Shown here: piece after piece, positions 48,127-59,905 of the stretch
Layout of the letters: each line of letters opens with the position of its first letter
How positions within the stretch are numbered: the first letter of the stretch is position 1
Source: Diospyros lotus
Lineage: Eukaryota > Streptophyta > Magnoliopsida > Ericales > Ebenaceae
Direction: 5' to 3'
Assembly: GCF_014633365.1 (NCBI RefSeq)
Contig: NC_068338.1
Coordinates: 24,934,616 to 24,998,615 of the forward strand
Length of the DNA stretch: 64,000 nucleotides
The notes under the pieces: generated by a model
Told to the model about the DNA's origin: nothing
The model's database searches: none
Seen by the model: only the letters and a program-made list of their open reading frames with translations
Program-made: the position numbers and the translations under genes

Positions 48127-48429
48127 GGGCTAAATGCAGAGACAGCATAGCGATAGTCACAAGAACATTGGATCTACTAGAATGATTTAGATTCCTAATA
48201 TTAACATGTTTGCAAACAAATAGAACCGGGCTAAATGCAGAGACAGCATAGCGATAGTCACAAGAACATTGGATCTACTAGAATGATTTAGATTCCTAAT
48301 ATTAACATGTCTGCAAACAAATAGAACTGGGCTAAATGCAGAGACAGCATAGCGATAGTCACAAGAACATTGGATCTACTAGAATGATTTAGATTCCTAA
48401 TATTAACATGTTTGCAAACAAATAGAACT
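48127..48429. repeat. Minisatellite, three 101-bp tandem copies
   Basis: Units start with gggctaaatgcagagacagc at 48127, 48228 and 48329 and are almost identical, with one or two substitutions such as tttgcaaac/tctgcaaac. It lies upstream of the first recognised DCP1-like exon, presumably in an intron. The near identity points to a recent expansion. Confidence 0.95.
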
Positions 48430-49235
48430 TTAGACGGGAAAAGAGACACCATTAACTTGATGAGAGAAGAAGCACCATACCAGCAAGCCTGCAAGCACCA
48501 TAACAAAAAAGCAGATGCAAGGGTAGTAGATTTCATCACAATGATAAGTAAATGAGAATTTTTTATAAGCACAGCGGCTCCAGGTAAGCTGGGCTAAAAT
48601 TTCTAATTTCAATGCCCTAAACAGGAAATGAGGGGATAAAAAATTGTATCATAAAATCACCGGAATACAGAAAAGGCTTCGGGAGTCACTTTTAACATAG
48701 ATTTTTGCAATACAGTAATGTAGAAGCAATATACATGATACAATATTAAAAATGCTCAATTTGTGAAGAAAAATTGCATAGCTTTCAGCATGTTTAAATT
48801 GGTTTAAAGTCTCTTTTGCTATAAAGAGTAATGATTAGTAAGTCACAGAAAACCTAGTAGCTGATAGAAAATAGCAACTATGAAAAAGCACCTCAAGAAC
48901 AGTTTGGTGATCTTAAATTGGAAATTCTTGGTTCCCAAAATCTGCAATGTTTTCTTTCCAAACAACCAGAAATACCAGATTCCCCCACTACTACAGCACA
49001 CCCTCCTGCCTCATAAACATTTTATAGTACCTCTCAAGCAACATTCACAACACTAATCCCAGCATAAATTATTCAATATCCAATAATAAATAACTTACAA
49101 AAGGATTGGAACATCCAGCTTTGGAACACCAATCAAGCAAGATATAAAACAATGATACCATCATAAACTATGCAACATCCAACAATACTGTATAACATAC
49201 TATTCTAATCAGCCTCTTTGGAACACCAATCAAGC
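48430..49235. other. Probable intron or upstream DNA of the DCP1-like gene
   Basis: No convincing exon. A weak minus-strand candidate near 48920-48950 (TKNFQF-like) is faintly reminiscent of the EVH1 core but is too short to claim. Confidence 0.3.
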
Positions 49236-49240
49236 AATAT

Positions 49241-49577
49241 TGTCACATTCCCAAGGCAACAGAGGGGCAATAATGTAATTGAGCTACAATTGTTTGTTAG
49301 GAGATATTTTTAATTTCCGTTGAGAGCACATGGGTGTTGTTTCTAGAATCTGCTTTTAGTTAGACAGCCTATAAATAGGCTATATTATGTAGAGAATGGT
49401 ATGGTGAAATGATATATTGAATTCAGACTTCTCTCCTTACATTTTCTCTCTCGATCTCCCCTGTTTTCCCTCTATTCTCTTTGTTTCTGCTCAGTCTCTC
49501 CCTTCAATTCTGCTCTCTCTCTCTCCTAAATTCTTCTCAATTTCCTTTCTAAACCTAGTCCAATCTAGATTGTGACA
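49241..49577 (+). mobile_element. Solo LTR of a Ty3/gypsy element
   Basis: 337 bp running TGTCAC..GTGACA, flanked by the 5-bp duplication aatat (49236-49240 and 49578-49582). A TATA box (cctataaatagg) is at 49368-49379, followed by a CT-rich R/U5 region. It shares the terminal tgtcaca, the cctataaataggct box and attcttctcaattt with the minus-strand LTR at 62141-62489, so they are related families. No internal region remains: this is the product of LTR-LTR recombination. Confidence 0.88.
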
Positions 49578-49646
49578 AATATATTCAACACTTCCAAGCA
49601 TAAATTGTGTAATATCCAACAAGTAAGGTCCAACTGATGTGAAGAA

Positions 49647-49684
49647 TTTTTTTTTTTTTTTGGGGGGGCCGCCGGGGGGGGGGA
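49647..49684. repeat. Homopolymer tract T-run/G-run/ccgcc/G-run
   Basis: About 17 T, then 7 G, ccgcc, then about 10 G. Unlike anything else in the window; it may reflect a sequencing or assembly problem or a strong G-quadruplex-forming tract. Confidence 0.7.
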
Positions 49685-49689
49685 GAACA

Positions 49690-52179
49690 AGGAAGCCACA
49701 TCACGAGCCATAGACTTACGATAGTCCACAGAAGATGAAACACAAGAATTTCACTTCATGCATAACCTACTTCCAAAAGCCTTAATTTTACCAGTGCATG
49801 CATATAACCAGCACACAGATTAACCTGCTCTGTTTGGTTGCATAACATTCATTTTCCAAAACTTGATAGCTCTGGTGTCTCCCAGGGTCTGTGTGACAAC
49901 CGCTAAGCCTACATGTTGGAAAAAGAATCCCTACAACCATTCTCCTTCTTTGCAGTAGTATTATCCACATTTTTCTTTGACAAGTCTATCCACAATTAAG
50001 CCCATAATTCCCATTGGTTTGGTTGTCCTTCAAAATGAGACCTGAATCTATTAACTTCAAATCTTTCCTAAGTCTGTCTAACAAGGCTCATACCACAGCA
50101 AAAAATAAGTGTAATACTAACACTTATTTTTTGAGCAGGATAAACATTTGAACTGATACAGGCAAGAAATAAGTGTAATACTAACACACATTTCATGTGA
50201 CTGTGTGATTCTGATATTTGTAAGAATTCTCTTGTAAACTAACATGCAGAGTAAGCAAGATGCCACATCCTAAATCGACAGGAGGCTGATTACAACATTT
50301 TAAGGTTAACTTTTCCACAAACTGTTTTTCAAGAACTTGTTGAAAACCAATCTGCCATCTGGTTTTTATCAAGATAAAGAGCTAAATGTACTATTTAAAA
50401 GAAAGTTATCATTTCTTAATAAAGTAGTAGTCATTTCATTTCCATATACAGATGAATAGATGACTATGTATCAACCAAATCTGCATAACCTCCATATCTT
50501 ATCCATGAAACACTTCTTTCCTGGGTACAGTGACATCAAATCCGCAGTGGACTAGAACCTAGACCTGAACCTAGACCAGTCTGATTTTTTTATCTTACCT
50601 AGATATATCTGAACAAGAACCAGCTTGAACTGGAAAACCTGCTGATTTTTATGAAAAATGTTGGAAGAGACAGATTATATCAAACCATCTTGTTTGTAAA
50701 GTAGCAAATTTACTTACATACAGATCTCAAATCTCTGATATTTCTGTGTATAAACTCATTTATCTACACATATACATACACATATACCTGTGCTTAGCCA
50801 CCGGCCAAGGAGCCATCAGTTGAAGGTAAACGGTGAAGAACTTGAAGCTCTTGGAGAGAGATGGAGAAAGCAATGGAAGAGGGTAGCACGAAATGAACAC
50901 CTTCAGCTCTAGGAGCTTATGTGTCCCAGTTTGAGCATGCTTTTCATGGGGGTAGTCTCCATAATATAATAAAGGTCTCTTTGGAATTGTGAGGTAATTA
51001 TTGCTTCCGTGATAGGCTTTTGTGTAATTTGACAATGTGGGGCATCACACAACTATATGCCACCTCAAACCCACAAGAAAGAGGATATTTCTTGGTTCTG
51101 TTGGCGGCTCAAGCTCATAATCTTCAATCTTTGCTTGCCCTTTGGATCATCAAAAATTTCCATCTAGCCATCATCACAAATGTTGATCTTTTATAACTAA
51201 AAAAAGTACCATTGAACAATACTCAAAGGCAAGGTTTGGTTACTCTGCTTGATGTGCCCACATGATTGTACCGCCTACCCAAAAAAAAAAAAAAAAAATG
51301 TACATCTACATCAATGAACTCGCATTCATTCAATAATTTTGTACATACTAATGGCTTTCTTTTTGGAAATAAAACAATCTTACCACAAGAAGTTATCTAA
51401 AATTTCATGCATAATTACTATACAAAATCTTTCTGCATCCATAACGCATGTGAGAATTTTTCAGATTACTTCAACTATAATTATTTGAAAATATATATTT
51501 TTTATTTGGAAAAAATGTAATAAATTTTCACTTGCATAATATAAATTGAAATTTTCATTTTTTACTTTCACTTTCTTGTTTAGATGGCAGAATGTTTTTG
51601 TTCTTTTGATAATTAAGTAAATAGCACAAACATTTGGGGCAATAAAGTAAAGTACATAAATAAAGCTTAAAAAGTCAAGTATGTAATCACCATCACCCAC
51701 AGATTTGAGACATTGGATTCTACAGCCAAACCCATCGGTTCGTGCATTACACAAGCATCACAGCTGGCAAAATTGCTGGTAGGATGAAGGGAAAATGACT
51801 ACGGCAAGTGCAGGTGCATGTACAGGGTAGCCTCGAATGTCTATTTGAATTTATGTATGCATATTTGTTGAAGCCATCAATGAGTTTTCATCCTTTGGTC
51901 CATGCAAAATGCATTTGTCAAACAGATAGGCACTTGCTTCAGTGTTTTTACTCAATGTGGCCATCAATGACTGAGGTGATTATTGGACAGCTTGCGTGTG
52001 TGGAAAACAGGGATGGTTGAAAAACTTAGCATTTATATTAAATTTTATGCAACTGTAAAAATCCCTTTAGAGCTAAAAGGAAAGTTTTATCAAACTGCAA
52101 GACTGTCTTTGTTGTAAGGCTCTAATGTTAGGTAGTAAAGTACAAACATATGTAACATATGAGGATAATTCTGGAGGAG
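49690..52179. other. Intergenic, no gene confirmed
   Basis: AT-rich; A18 at about 51281-51298 could be the tail of an old retroposed copy. EVH1 exons of the DCP1-like gene were looked for here without success. Confidence 0.4.
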
Positions 52180-52184
52180 GATAT

Positions 52185-53268
52185 TGTTGATTTTAGACAG
52201 AAAAACTCACTTTATTATTTGGATTGGAAAAATTTATATACAAATGGTAATTGCTCAGATGGTGGCAGTTACACACAGAAAAAACTATCACTTAAAAAAT
52301 AAATAAATATATAATGAATGAAAAACTATCTCTATAGTTTACCTAACTACCTAATTGTCTCTATTTTTTGTACAAGGTTTTCTACAAGCCCCCTCAAGCT
52401 AGGCTGTAAATATTAAGGAAGTCCAACTTGGATCTTTACATCTTCAAACTGAGTTTTAGGTAGGTAATCTTTGATAGATCCTTGGTATGTAGGAAATCCA
52501 CCTTCAATTTTTCTTTTTATGAAGTGTTTGCCTATTTAGATCACTTTGAACATGTCGAGTTGTTGCTAATATTTTAGTTAGACGACTAAAATATTGGGAG
52601 TTTGAGAGGTCTCATTGACAACGCCTCTACTATGTCTTTAGTATTGGAATACTTCTCCTTTGCGACATCCCAAATTTCTTGTGTCGTCTTGCGAATGATG
52701 AAATTTACTTCGATTTGATGTGTCTTTAGGGTCAGAATACTTCTCCTTTGTGGCATTCTCTTGTGCCATCTTGTGGAGGATGAAATTTACTCTAACTTCA
52801 TTAGTTATGGAATTGACAAGCCATGACATTACCATATTGTTTTCTGCCTTCCATGTCTTGTACTTCGAATCTATTGAATTCGATTTAGGGGTTTCACCAT
52901 TAATATAATCATCTTTTCCTCCACCGCTTATGAACATCAGAACCGAATGTCCATTAGAACTAGGAACAGTGGGTACTTGAGTGGAAGAAGAAGAGACTGT
53001 TGTGGTGAAGGATGCCATTGGGACGATGGAGGAATTTTCTAATCAGAAATGCTCTGATACCATGTTGATTTTAGGCATAAAAACTCCTCACTTTATTATT
53101 TGAATTAAGATAAATTTATACACAAATGGTAACTGCTCATATGGTGGCAGTTACACACAAGAAAAACTATCACTTAGAAAATAAATAAATGTATAATGAA
53201 TGAAAAATTGTCCCTATAGTTTGTCTAACTACCTAATTGTCTCTATTTCTTGTACATGGTTTTCTATA
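52185..53268 (-). mobile_element. Miniature copia retrotransposon (TRIM/LARD-like)
   Basis: Complete 1,084-bp unit: left LTR 52185-52386 and right LTR 53063-53268, both starting tgttgatttta on the plus strand, with 5-bp duplication gatat at 52180-52184 and 53269-53273. The primer-binding site (minus tggtatcagagc, 53051-53062) abuts the right LTR, and a polypurine tract (minus agcttgagggggct) abuts the left LTR. Between them only a copia gag N terminus survives. The LTRs differ at many sites, so the insertion is old. The terminal CA of the right LTR has mutated to TA. It is non-autonomous. Confidence 0.88.
52638..53018 (-). pseudogene. Copia gag fragment inside the miniature element
   Basis: 126 codons from ATG at 53018: a Ser/Thr-rich start, then a block like KYKTWKAENNMVMSWLVNSI followed by EVRVNFI, which is the UBN2-type gag core of copia elements. 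Downstream it decays into a local partial duplication (ttctcctttg at about 52651 and 52740). There is no protease or pol. Confidence 0.75.
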
Positions 53269-53289
53269 GATATTATGATGCATCTGCAG

Positions 53290-54200
53290 CTATACCACCA
53301 ACAATAACATATCAAGACTTAATCCCACTATTTGGGGTTAGTCGGCTACATGAATTCTAACTCGACAACACATATGTCAATAATTCATGAATTCGAACTT
53401 GCTAATCATATATGTCAAGAATTCAGGAAAAGTGAAAACATATGTAAAATAAAAGCATAACTAAGATGAAGATGTTATGGTGCATGCGTCGCTAAACAAC
53501 AACATATCAAGCCTTAATCACACTATGCGGGATCAGCTACATGAATTCTAACTCACTGATCACATGTTAAGAATTCATGTTGTTTGGTCCAACTAGTTCT
53601 ATGTTCGCTGCCAGCTATGGAAAGTAATCGTTTTCTTTTTCTAGGCTTGAGGTTGGCTATAAATAGGAATCAGTAGGTGGAGAGAGTTATGCATGATGAT
53701 ATGTGAACAAAAAATTTAAAACAAGATTATATATAATGAAGATAAGGATGGGTGAAAAACTTCACATTTATATGAATTTTATACTATTGAAAAATCCCTT
53801 TAGAGCTAAAAACAGAATTTTATTGAGCATCTATGAGACCATCCTTATTGTATGGCTCATAATGTAGACTAGTTAGGTAACAACATCTGTAAAATATGAG
53901 CATGTAACTGAGATGAGGATATTAGTGCATTTGTGTCCATGCGAAAAAAAAAAAGAAGACAAATTCAGAAATGGGATTATATGTAATAAGGTTGGAGTGA
54001 AAAACACCTAGTAAAATAAGACACATGGGATGCAATTAAGATGGTTCAACATGTGAGAAGAAGACCAATAAACCCACTCATGAGGTGATTGGATGAAATG
54101 GAGGAAGTTTGTATCCAAAGATGTAGAAGATGCAATGCCCACATCTCCATCATAAGGTGCGCCATATTGATGCCTTATCTTGGCACGTGTTAGCGGGTTG
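53290..54200. repeat. Old dispersed repeat remnants, LINE 3'-end type
   Basis: Two related phrases (catatcaagacttaatccc with gtcggctacatgaattc, near 53308 and 53507) are a familiar plant repeat motif. 53860-54130 resembles the LINE 3' relic at 28480-28760 (tgtaaaatatgagcat, atgtgagaagaagaccaata). Confidence 0.55.
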
Positions 54201-56630
54201 CGACTTGCCATATCCCACGGATTGAACTAAGCCACAACACATAAGATATTCCTTTCCATGACATATGGGTTAAGTAATTACTCAACAAGTAAGACTTACC
54301 TTTTATTTCTTAGGTTTGGAACCTCTGCTTTTGAAGTGTATTTCTCTTCAATTCTCAATTGGCAACCAACATGACCTGTTGGCTCTCATTCCTCAATCTC
54401 TTAATCGTGGCTAGTTGACCCATGGTTGACTGTTCTTCACCTACAAATGATCCCCCCAGGCATTCCAGATTGCTCAACCAACTCCTAGTTGACTATTTTT
54501 CCTTGGCAATTGATCCTCTAGGTGACAGTTGACTCCATCAATTGACTGTTCCAACTTCCAGTCGGCCTTCTACAACTTCTATTTCTCTCAACTGATAGAC
54601 CAATCAAATGCCCTGCTCACAATTGCTCTTAAGTCAACTAATTACCCATTGTCTGCTATACATATTAATGGTTTTAACTTTCCTACCAGGCCTAATTTAA
54701 AGTAAATTAAAACATTAACTGAACATTACTTTATCATCATTATATATCACAAGATCAACTTGGTACATCAACATTTAAGTATCCGTCATAATAAAAAAAT
54801 ACATCATACATATGTAGCATTGTGCATATCTTCCTCTCTCATCTACCCTCAGGTTGGTCATTCTCTCTGTCCATAGTTTGGAATGTTAAAATGCAATACA
54901 CGAGAACATAATCTTAGTAAAGCAAGGGATAGCAATGGAACCACACTCAATGCACATGAGTCACACATTTCATGAAGGTAGCCCTTACCCTCTTCATTTC
55001 CTCATTCACTGGGTGCACACCCTAGGTTCACGCCCCTTTCTCCCTTGGCATCATTACCTCACATTACATGGCTTAAGATTCACCTTTGGCTCACATTCCA
55101 TTCCATTGCACAAGGGCATCATAACAGGTACATGGCTTTGAACCTAGCCAACATATGCTAAACTTAACATTTTCACGCAACATGTCCACATTATGCAAAC
55201 ATGTCATGCATATTGTAAAAGCCACCAATTTTAGGAGTAATTTCTTTTCCCTAAAAATAAAAGGATGAAATGGGGTAAAATAATAAAAATAGATTTTAAA
55301 TAAGAAAATAACAAATCTAGGCCGCTTGTGTTGATTGGATTCGATTTAAAAACCTGCAAGCCCAATGGCTTGCAGATTTGGAGAATCAGGCCCTTTTATG
55401 TTGTCTATAGAAGGGGAGGAAACCCTTCTTTTGCCTCACTATGCTCTTAAACTCTCTCTATTTCTCTCTCGTGTACTCCATGAGTTGACGTTTTTGCAGT
55501 GGTTTTCCAACATATGTTGCCCTTCTCTTGTCCACTTACTAAGAGCATCGTTTCAGTGTTAGTTGGTGGAGGGTTTGACGATATTGATTTTGCTGACCTC
55601 TTCACTTTGGTGACAATCAGGCCAAGGGTAAAACACTTGATCGAGGTAACCTCCTAAACCTCTTCTCTGTTAATTAGCTTTTCTTTCAATGGGGGACATC
55701 TGATGACAAGTTGGTGAGACCTCAGTGTTCACCAAGCTTCTCAATTTGGTTGAGGATGGAACCTACATTGGTGGTTCTCTTATTTAGGGTCATATATATG
55801 TATATATGCATGTGTGAATGCATATTTAAGGCATTTAACCGATTACTAAACCATTGATTTATTCTGATCTCATTGTCCAAACAGTGTGTCATTTATATAT
55901 GCTATTCGCTGAAGGGCCACAATAACCAATTTTGATTATTGGCTGCCACTAGCCACAGTGGTTGTTAGTGGCTTTTTGAACACCTAGAAACCCTAGGCGC
56001 TATTTTGCTTTTCCAGAAGGGGGTTGTTTAGCATATGACCCCATTTGTACTCTTTAACTATGTGGGCCTTTTGTGATTGGGCCCAAGCCTGCTAACTAGC
56101 CTAATTCATTTTATTTAAATGTGTGGGCCATCAAACCTAGCTGGAGGGGTGCAACTGGTCTAGAACCCAACCCAATCAAAATTGGTTGCCCATGGCCCAG
56201 ACTATGGCAATCATTGGGTCGACCTCGACTTGAGTTTAACCTACACTGATTGACCATTGACTCGTGATCCATTTGATTATTGACTTGTGACCCATTGACT
56301 TTGACCAGTTGACTTGACCTACCCTTTTTTACCATCTTGGACCTCTTGTGCATTGCTCATTTAGGCTAATTTCGAATTTGGGTATCAAGTGTACACTTCA
56401 ATAGGGTCTTCTTAAGACTCCCTTGATTTGACTGAGTTGACTCATAAATCGCTTAGTTACTCAACGGTTTGAGAGTGCGACCTTATTGACTTGACATGAT
56501 GTGGCTCAGCATATTTGTCATCGAGTGTTGCCTGAGCTAACCTATGATAACAACTTGGGCAATACAAAATCCTAATTCTTGTTATTGATTTTCTCACAAT
56601 TTTTTAAATAATCCATTTTAAATACGATAT
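54201..56630. other. Intergenic, probably old retroelement DNA
   Basis: No gene recognised. Two stretches are rich in ttgac words (54410-54560 and 56245-56500; see findings). The latter precedes the copia LTR. Confidence 0.4.
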
Positions 56631-56887
56631 TGTTAGTTCTCGTGATCTTTGAAAAAAATGTAGGTGTGAGTTGTGCTGGTAAATGTGTTTGTATTTAAGA
56701 GTTTCCAAATCTGTTTTAGGATACTTGCCTACATCAGACTTAGGAAACTTCCCTAAAAGCTGCACATATGTCTTTCCTTTCTTGTGTGATATAGGTTTCC
56801 AAAGTTGTATCTTTTCCTCCTCTATATGAGGACTAATTGTGTACAGATTTGATATGAATGAAATTATTATGCTTTCAGTTTCTTACA
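56631..56887 (+). repeat. 5' LTR of the outer copia element
   Basis: Begins tgttagttct and ends ttaca directly before tggtatcagagcc. About 257 bp with a ctatatgag TATA-like sequence near 56820. The partner LTR was not found, so the 5' border is inferred. Confidence 0.65.
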
Positions 56888-57193
56888 TGGTATCAGAGCC
56901 AATGATACATTCCTACGTCCCTAAACCCTAAGTGTGCCTTCATTACACATCTCTATTCTTTCCAAGCCTTTATTGTTGCCTTGTCTCTTACCCAACTGCA
57001 AAGGAAATCATGTCGAGATTTCAAAATCCTTTATTATGCTTTCAGTTTCCTACATGGTATCAGAGCCAACGATACCTTCCTAAGTCCCTAAACCTAAGTG
57101 TGCCTTCATTACACATCTCTATTCTTTCCAAGACTTTATTGTTGGCTTGTCTCTTACCCTGACTGCAAAGGAAATCAAGTCGAGATTTCAAAA
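56864..57193. repeat. Tandem duplication including the LTR end and primer-binding site
   Basis: 56864-57030 (167 bp) is repeated at 57031-57193 with a few substitutions and a small deletion. Each copy holds a full primer-binding site (56888-56900 and 57055-57067) plus the last 24 bases of the LTR. Confidence 0.92.
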
Positions 57194-57895
57194 GTCACCC
57201 CATACATGGCAACTGGAGAATCAACCTCAGTATATCAATCAATCGAAAATGGAATTAGAGCAGGAGCAAGAGAGTTGCTCGAAATCCATCAATCCTACCG
57301 TCTAGACGATAGAAATTACTTGCAATGGGCCCAATTGGTAAGGACTTTCCTCAAGGGCCATAGGAAGTGTTAGAATGAGAGGTGCTATGGCACACACCAA
57401 GAGGGGGGGTGAATTGGTTATTTTAAAAACTTGATAGAACTTTGAAATCCTTTTGATGAAAATTTGATACAAGTGAGGATTATTGAAATGTTTGAAATAA
57501 TAAATGAAATAAAAGCACAAGCAAGAGATGAACACAAGAATTTATAGTGGTTCGGCTTAACCCAAGCCTAATCCACTACCTTAGCTCCTCACTAAGGATT
57601 TTCAAAACAATCCACTATCAACCCCCTACTCAACCCGAGTAGGTCCTCTAGTCCTTGACTAGGAAATTTACAAATCTCCCAATCAAATGGGCCCTTTAGC
57701 TACACAAGTTAGGAAATACAAGAAATGTATAATTGGAGAGAATCTAAGAGATGAATCTCTTAGTTACAATGTCTCTCAAAAGTAAACAAGGCTTAAATGA
57801 ATGTATACAGATTTAGATCAAAGCCTTGAAAAGATAAAAAAAAAGCACAGACGATTTTAAATACTAACTTTAATTTTTGGAAAACAAAAATGCTC

Positions 57896-59344
57896 ATCTA
57901 TCTTATGTAGGATACAAGCCTTGTGCAAGTGATTAAGAAAGGGGTTACATTGGCCGATATGGAAAATATGGAGACTTGGACAGTAAAGGAAAGAAGAGAT
58001 ATGGAGATAAATGCAAGAGCCATGAACACTTTGTTTTGTGCTCTTTGCGTCGAAGAGTTCAACTGAGTCTCAACATGCAAAACGGCCAAGAAGATTTGGG
58101 ACAAATTAGAGGTCACTCATGAAGGCACCAGCCAAGTTAAGGAATCAAAGGTAAATTTACTAATTCATGAGTATGAACTTTTTTCTATGAAATCTTGGGA
58201 ACCTATTAATGAAATGTTTAGTAGGTTTAATAATATTGTCACAAATTTAGAGGCCTTAGGAAAAACTTTTTCAAATGGAGAGAAAGTTAGAAAAATCCTT
58301 AGAAGTCTACCCAAGGAATGGGACCCCAAAGTGATCGCCATTCAAGAGGCTAAAGACTTAGATAACTTATCTTTTGATAATTTGGTTGGATCTCTCATGA
58401 CTCATGAGATCATGATGAAGAGAGATGATGATGAGATAAATAGAGATAAGAATCTTCTTTTCAAAGTTTCACACTCATCTAGTGATGATGATGATGAAGA
58501 TGAAGATGATGATGATGATTTGATGATAATTACTAGGAAATTCAAAAGGTTCCTCAGCAGAAAAAGGTTGAAAGAAATGGAAAGAAAAAACCTAAGGAAG
58601 AAGAAGGATAAGTTTAAGGGGGAGAAATATAGAAATGCAGTTAAATGTTATGGATGCCAAAAGTATGGGTATATCATATCCGAATGTCCATCATTTAAGA
58701 GATATGAGAAGAAGTTCAAAAAGAAAATGAATGATTCATCTTCTGGTGATGAATCCCAAATGGAGGAAGTGGTCAACCTATGTTTTATGTCCAACATAGA
58801 AGAGAATCCTTCCCATTCTAGTGATTTAATTTTAAGTTTTACTCTTGATGAATTGCATGATGCATTCAATGATTTGATGAATGAATTTGAAAATATCAGT
58901 ATGAAAAACAATGTCTTAAAGAAGAAATTAAAATTTTTAGATAAAGAAATGAGCTTATTGAAAGAAGAAAAAGATTCTTGGAATAATGAGAAGAAAATGT
59001 TGAAAGCTCAAAATGATGAACTTCAAGAGAAAAATAAATGTTTAAAATTATCTCTTGAAAAAACCGACAAAGAGAAAGAAGAATTGAAAAATGCCTTTGA
59101 GATTCAAAGAAAAGATTTTCATAAAAGAAGAAAAGGGCAAGGTGGCTTTATGAAAAGAAAACAAAATTTTGCCTCATATTCTAAAATCACTTGTCATTAT
59201 CGTGGTTAATGTGGGCATTTTGTAAACAAATGCTTTATAAGAAACCATCCTTCAAGATATAAACAAATATGGGTTCCAAAAGCAATTTTCAATGCTAACT
59301 ATGGTGACCGTAAAGAGGGTTGGGCACCAAAATCTTGTGGATGA
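57896..59344 (+). pseudogene. SIRE-like gag with C-terminal coiled coil
   Basis: Gag lacking its extreme N terminus: MEINARAMNTLFCAL near 58000, then IWDKLEVTHEGTSQVKESK, MFSRFNNIVTNLEALGK and LRSLPKEWDPKVIAIQEAK (UBN2 domain), a poly-Asp/Glu stretch (58470-58520), a zinc knuckle CYGCQKYGYIISEC in which the usual His is Tyr, and then a long coiled coil (58830-59120). A second knuckle, CHYRG-stop-CGHFVNKC, is damaged. In-frame stops at 58064-58066 and 59207-59209; the frame ends at 59342. The longest open part is 58187-59209 (340 aa). It is directly followed by the 3' non-coding region, so pol is deleted. Confidence 0.85.
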
Positions 59345-59905
59345 GTTATTTTTTGTAGGTTTGCTTGACATCTAAATGAAGCTCAAAGAGAAATGTTTAT
59401 GGATGAATCAAGCATGAAGGAAAAGGGGGTTGAAGGAGAAAATTAACCCCAAAAGATGCTCATTTTTTTTCCAACCAAGAGTAAGAGAGATTGTTAAACT
59501 CAATCTTGGTGGTATATTTTCTATCCCTAAACTCTCCATGATCATGATGTTTATAATGATTTTGAATCATGTATTACCTTTATGATTTTACTTAAGAATG
59601 TATATCCAAAATTTCAATCATATTAGTTTCTAAAATTAAGGGAGAGTTATAGTGTTAAAATGATTCTCAAATTTTATGCTTTGATCAAGGGGGGGAATAA
59701 ATCTTTTTGATATGTATTATTAAGGGGGAGTTCGTAAAAATTTATCTTTTCTCAAATGCACTCTTACCCCATTGATGTTTTGCCCAATCCCCTCCTAATC
59801 TTGTGTTAAAATTCTTTCAAATATATCCTTTTTGATTTATGACCAAAAGGGGGAGACTTTTGGGTATTTCATAAAATGTTTTGTCATCATCAAAAAGGGG
59901 GAGAT

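Noticed and set aside
48127..48429. Possible CRISPR-like repeat array
   Set aside because: Three head-to-tail 101-bp units without spacers in a plant intron-like region: an ordinary minisatellite.
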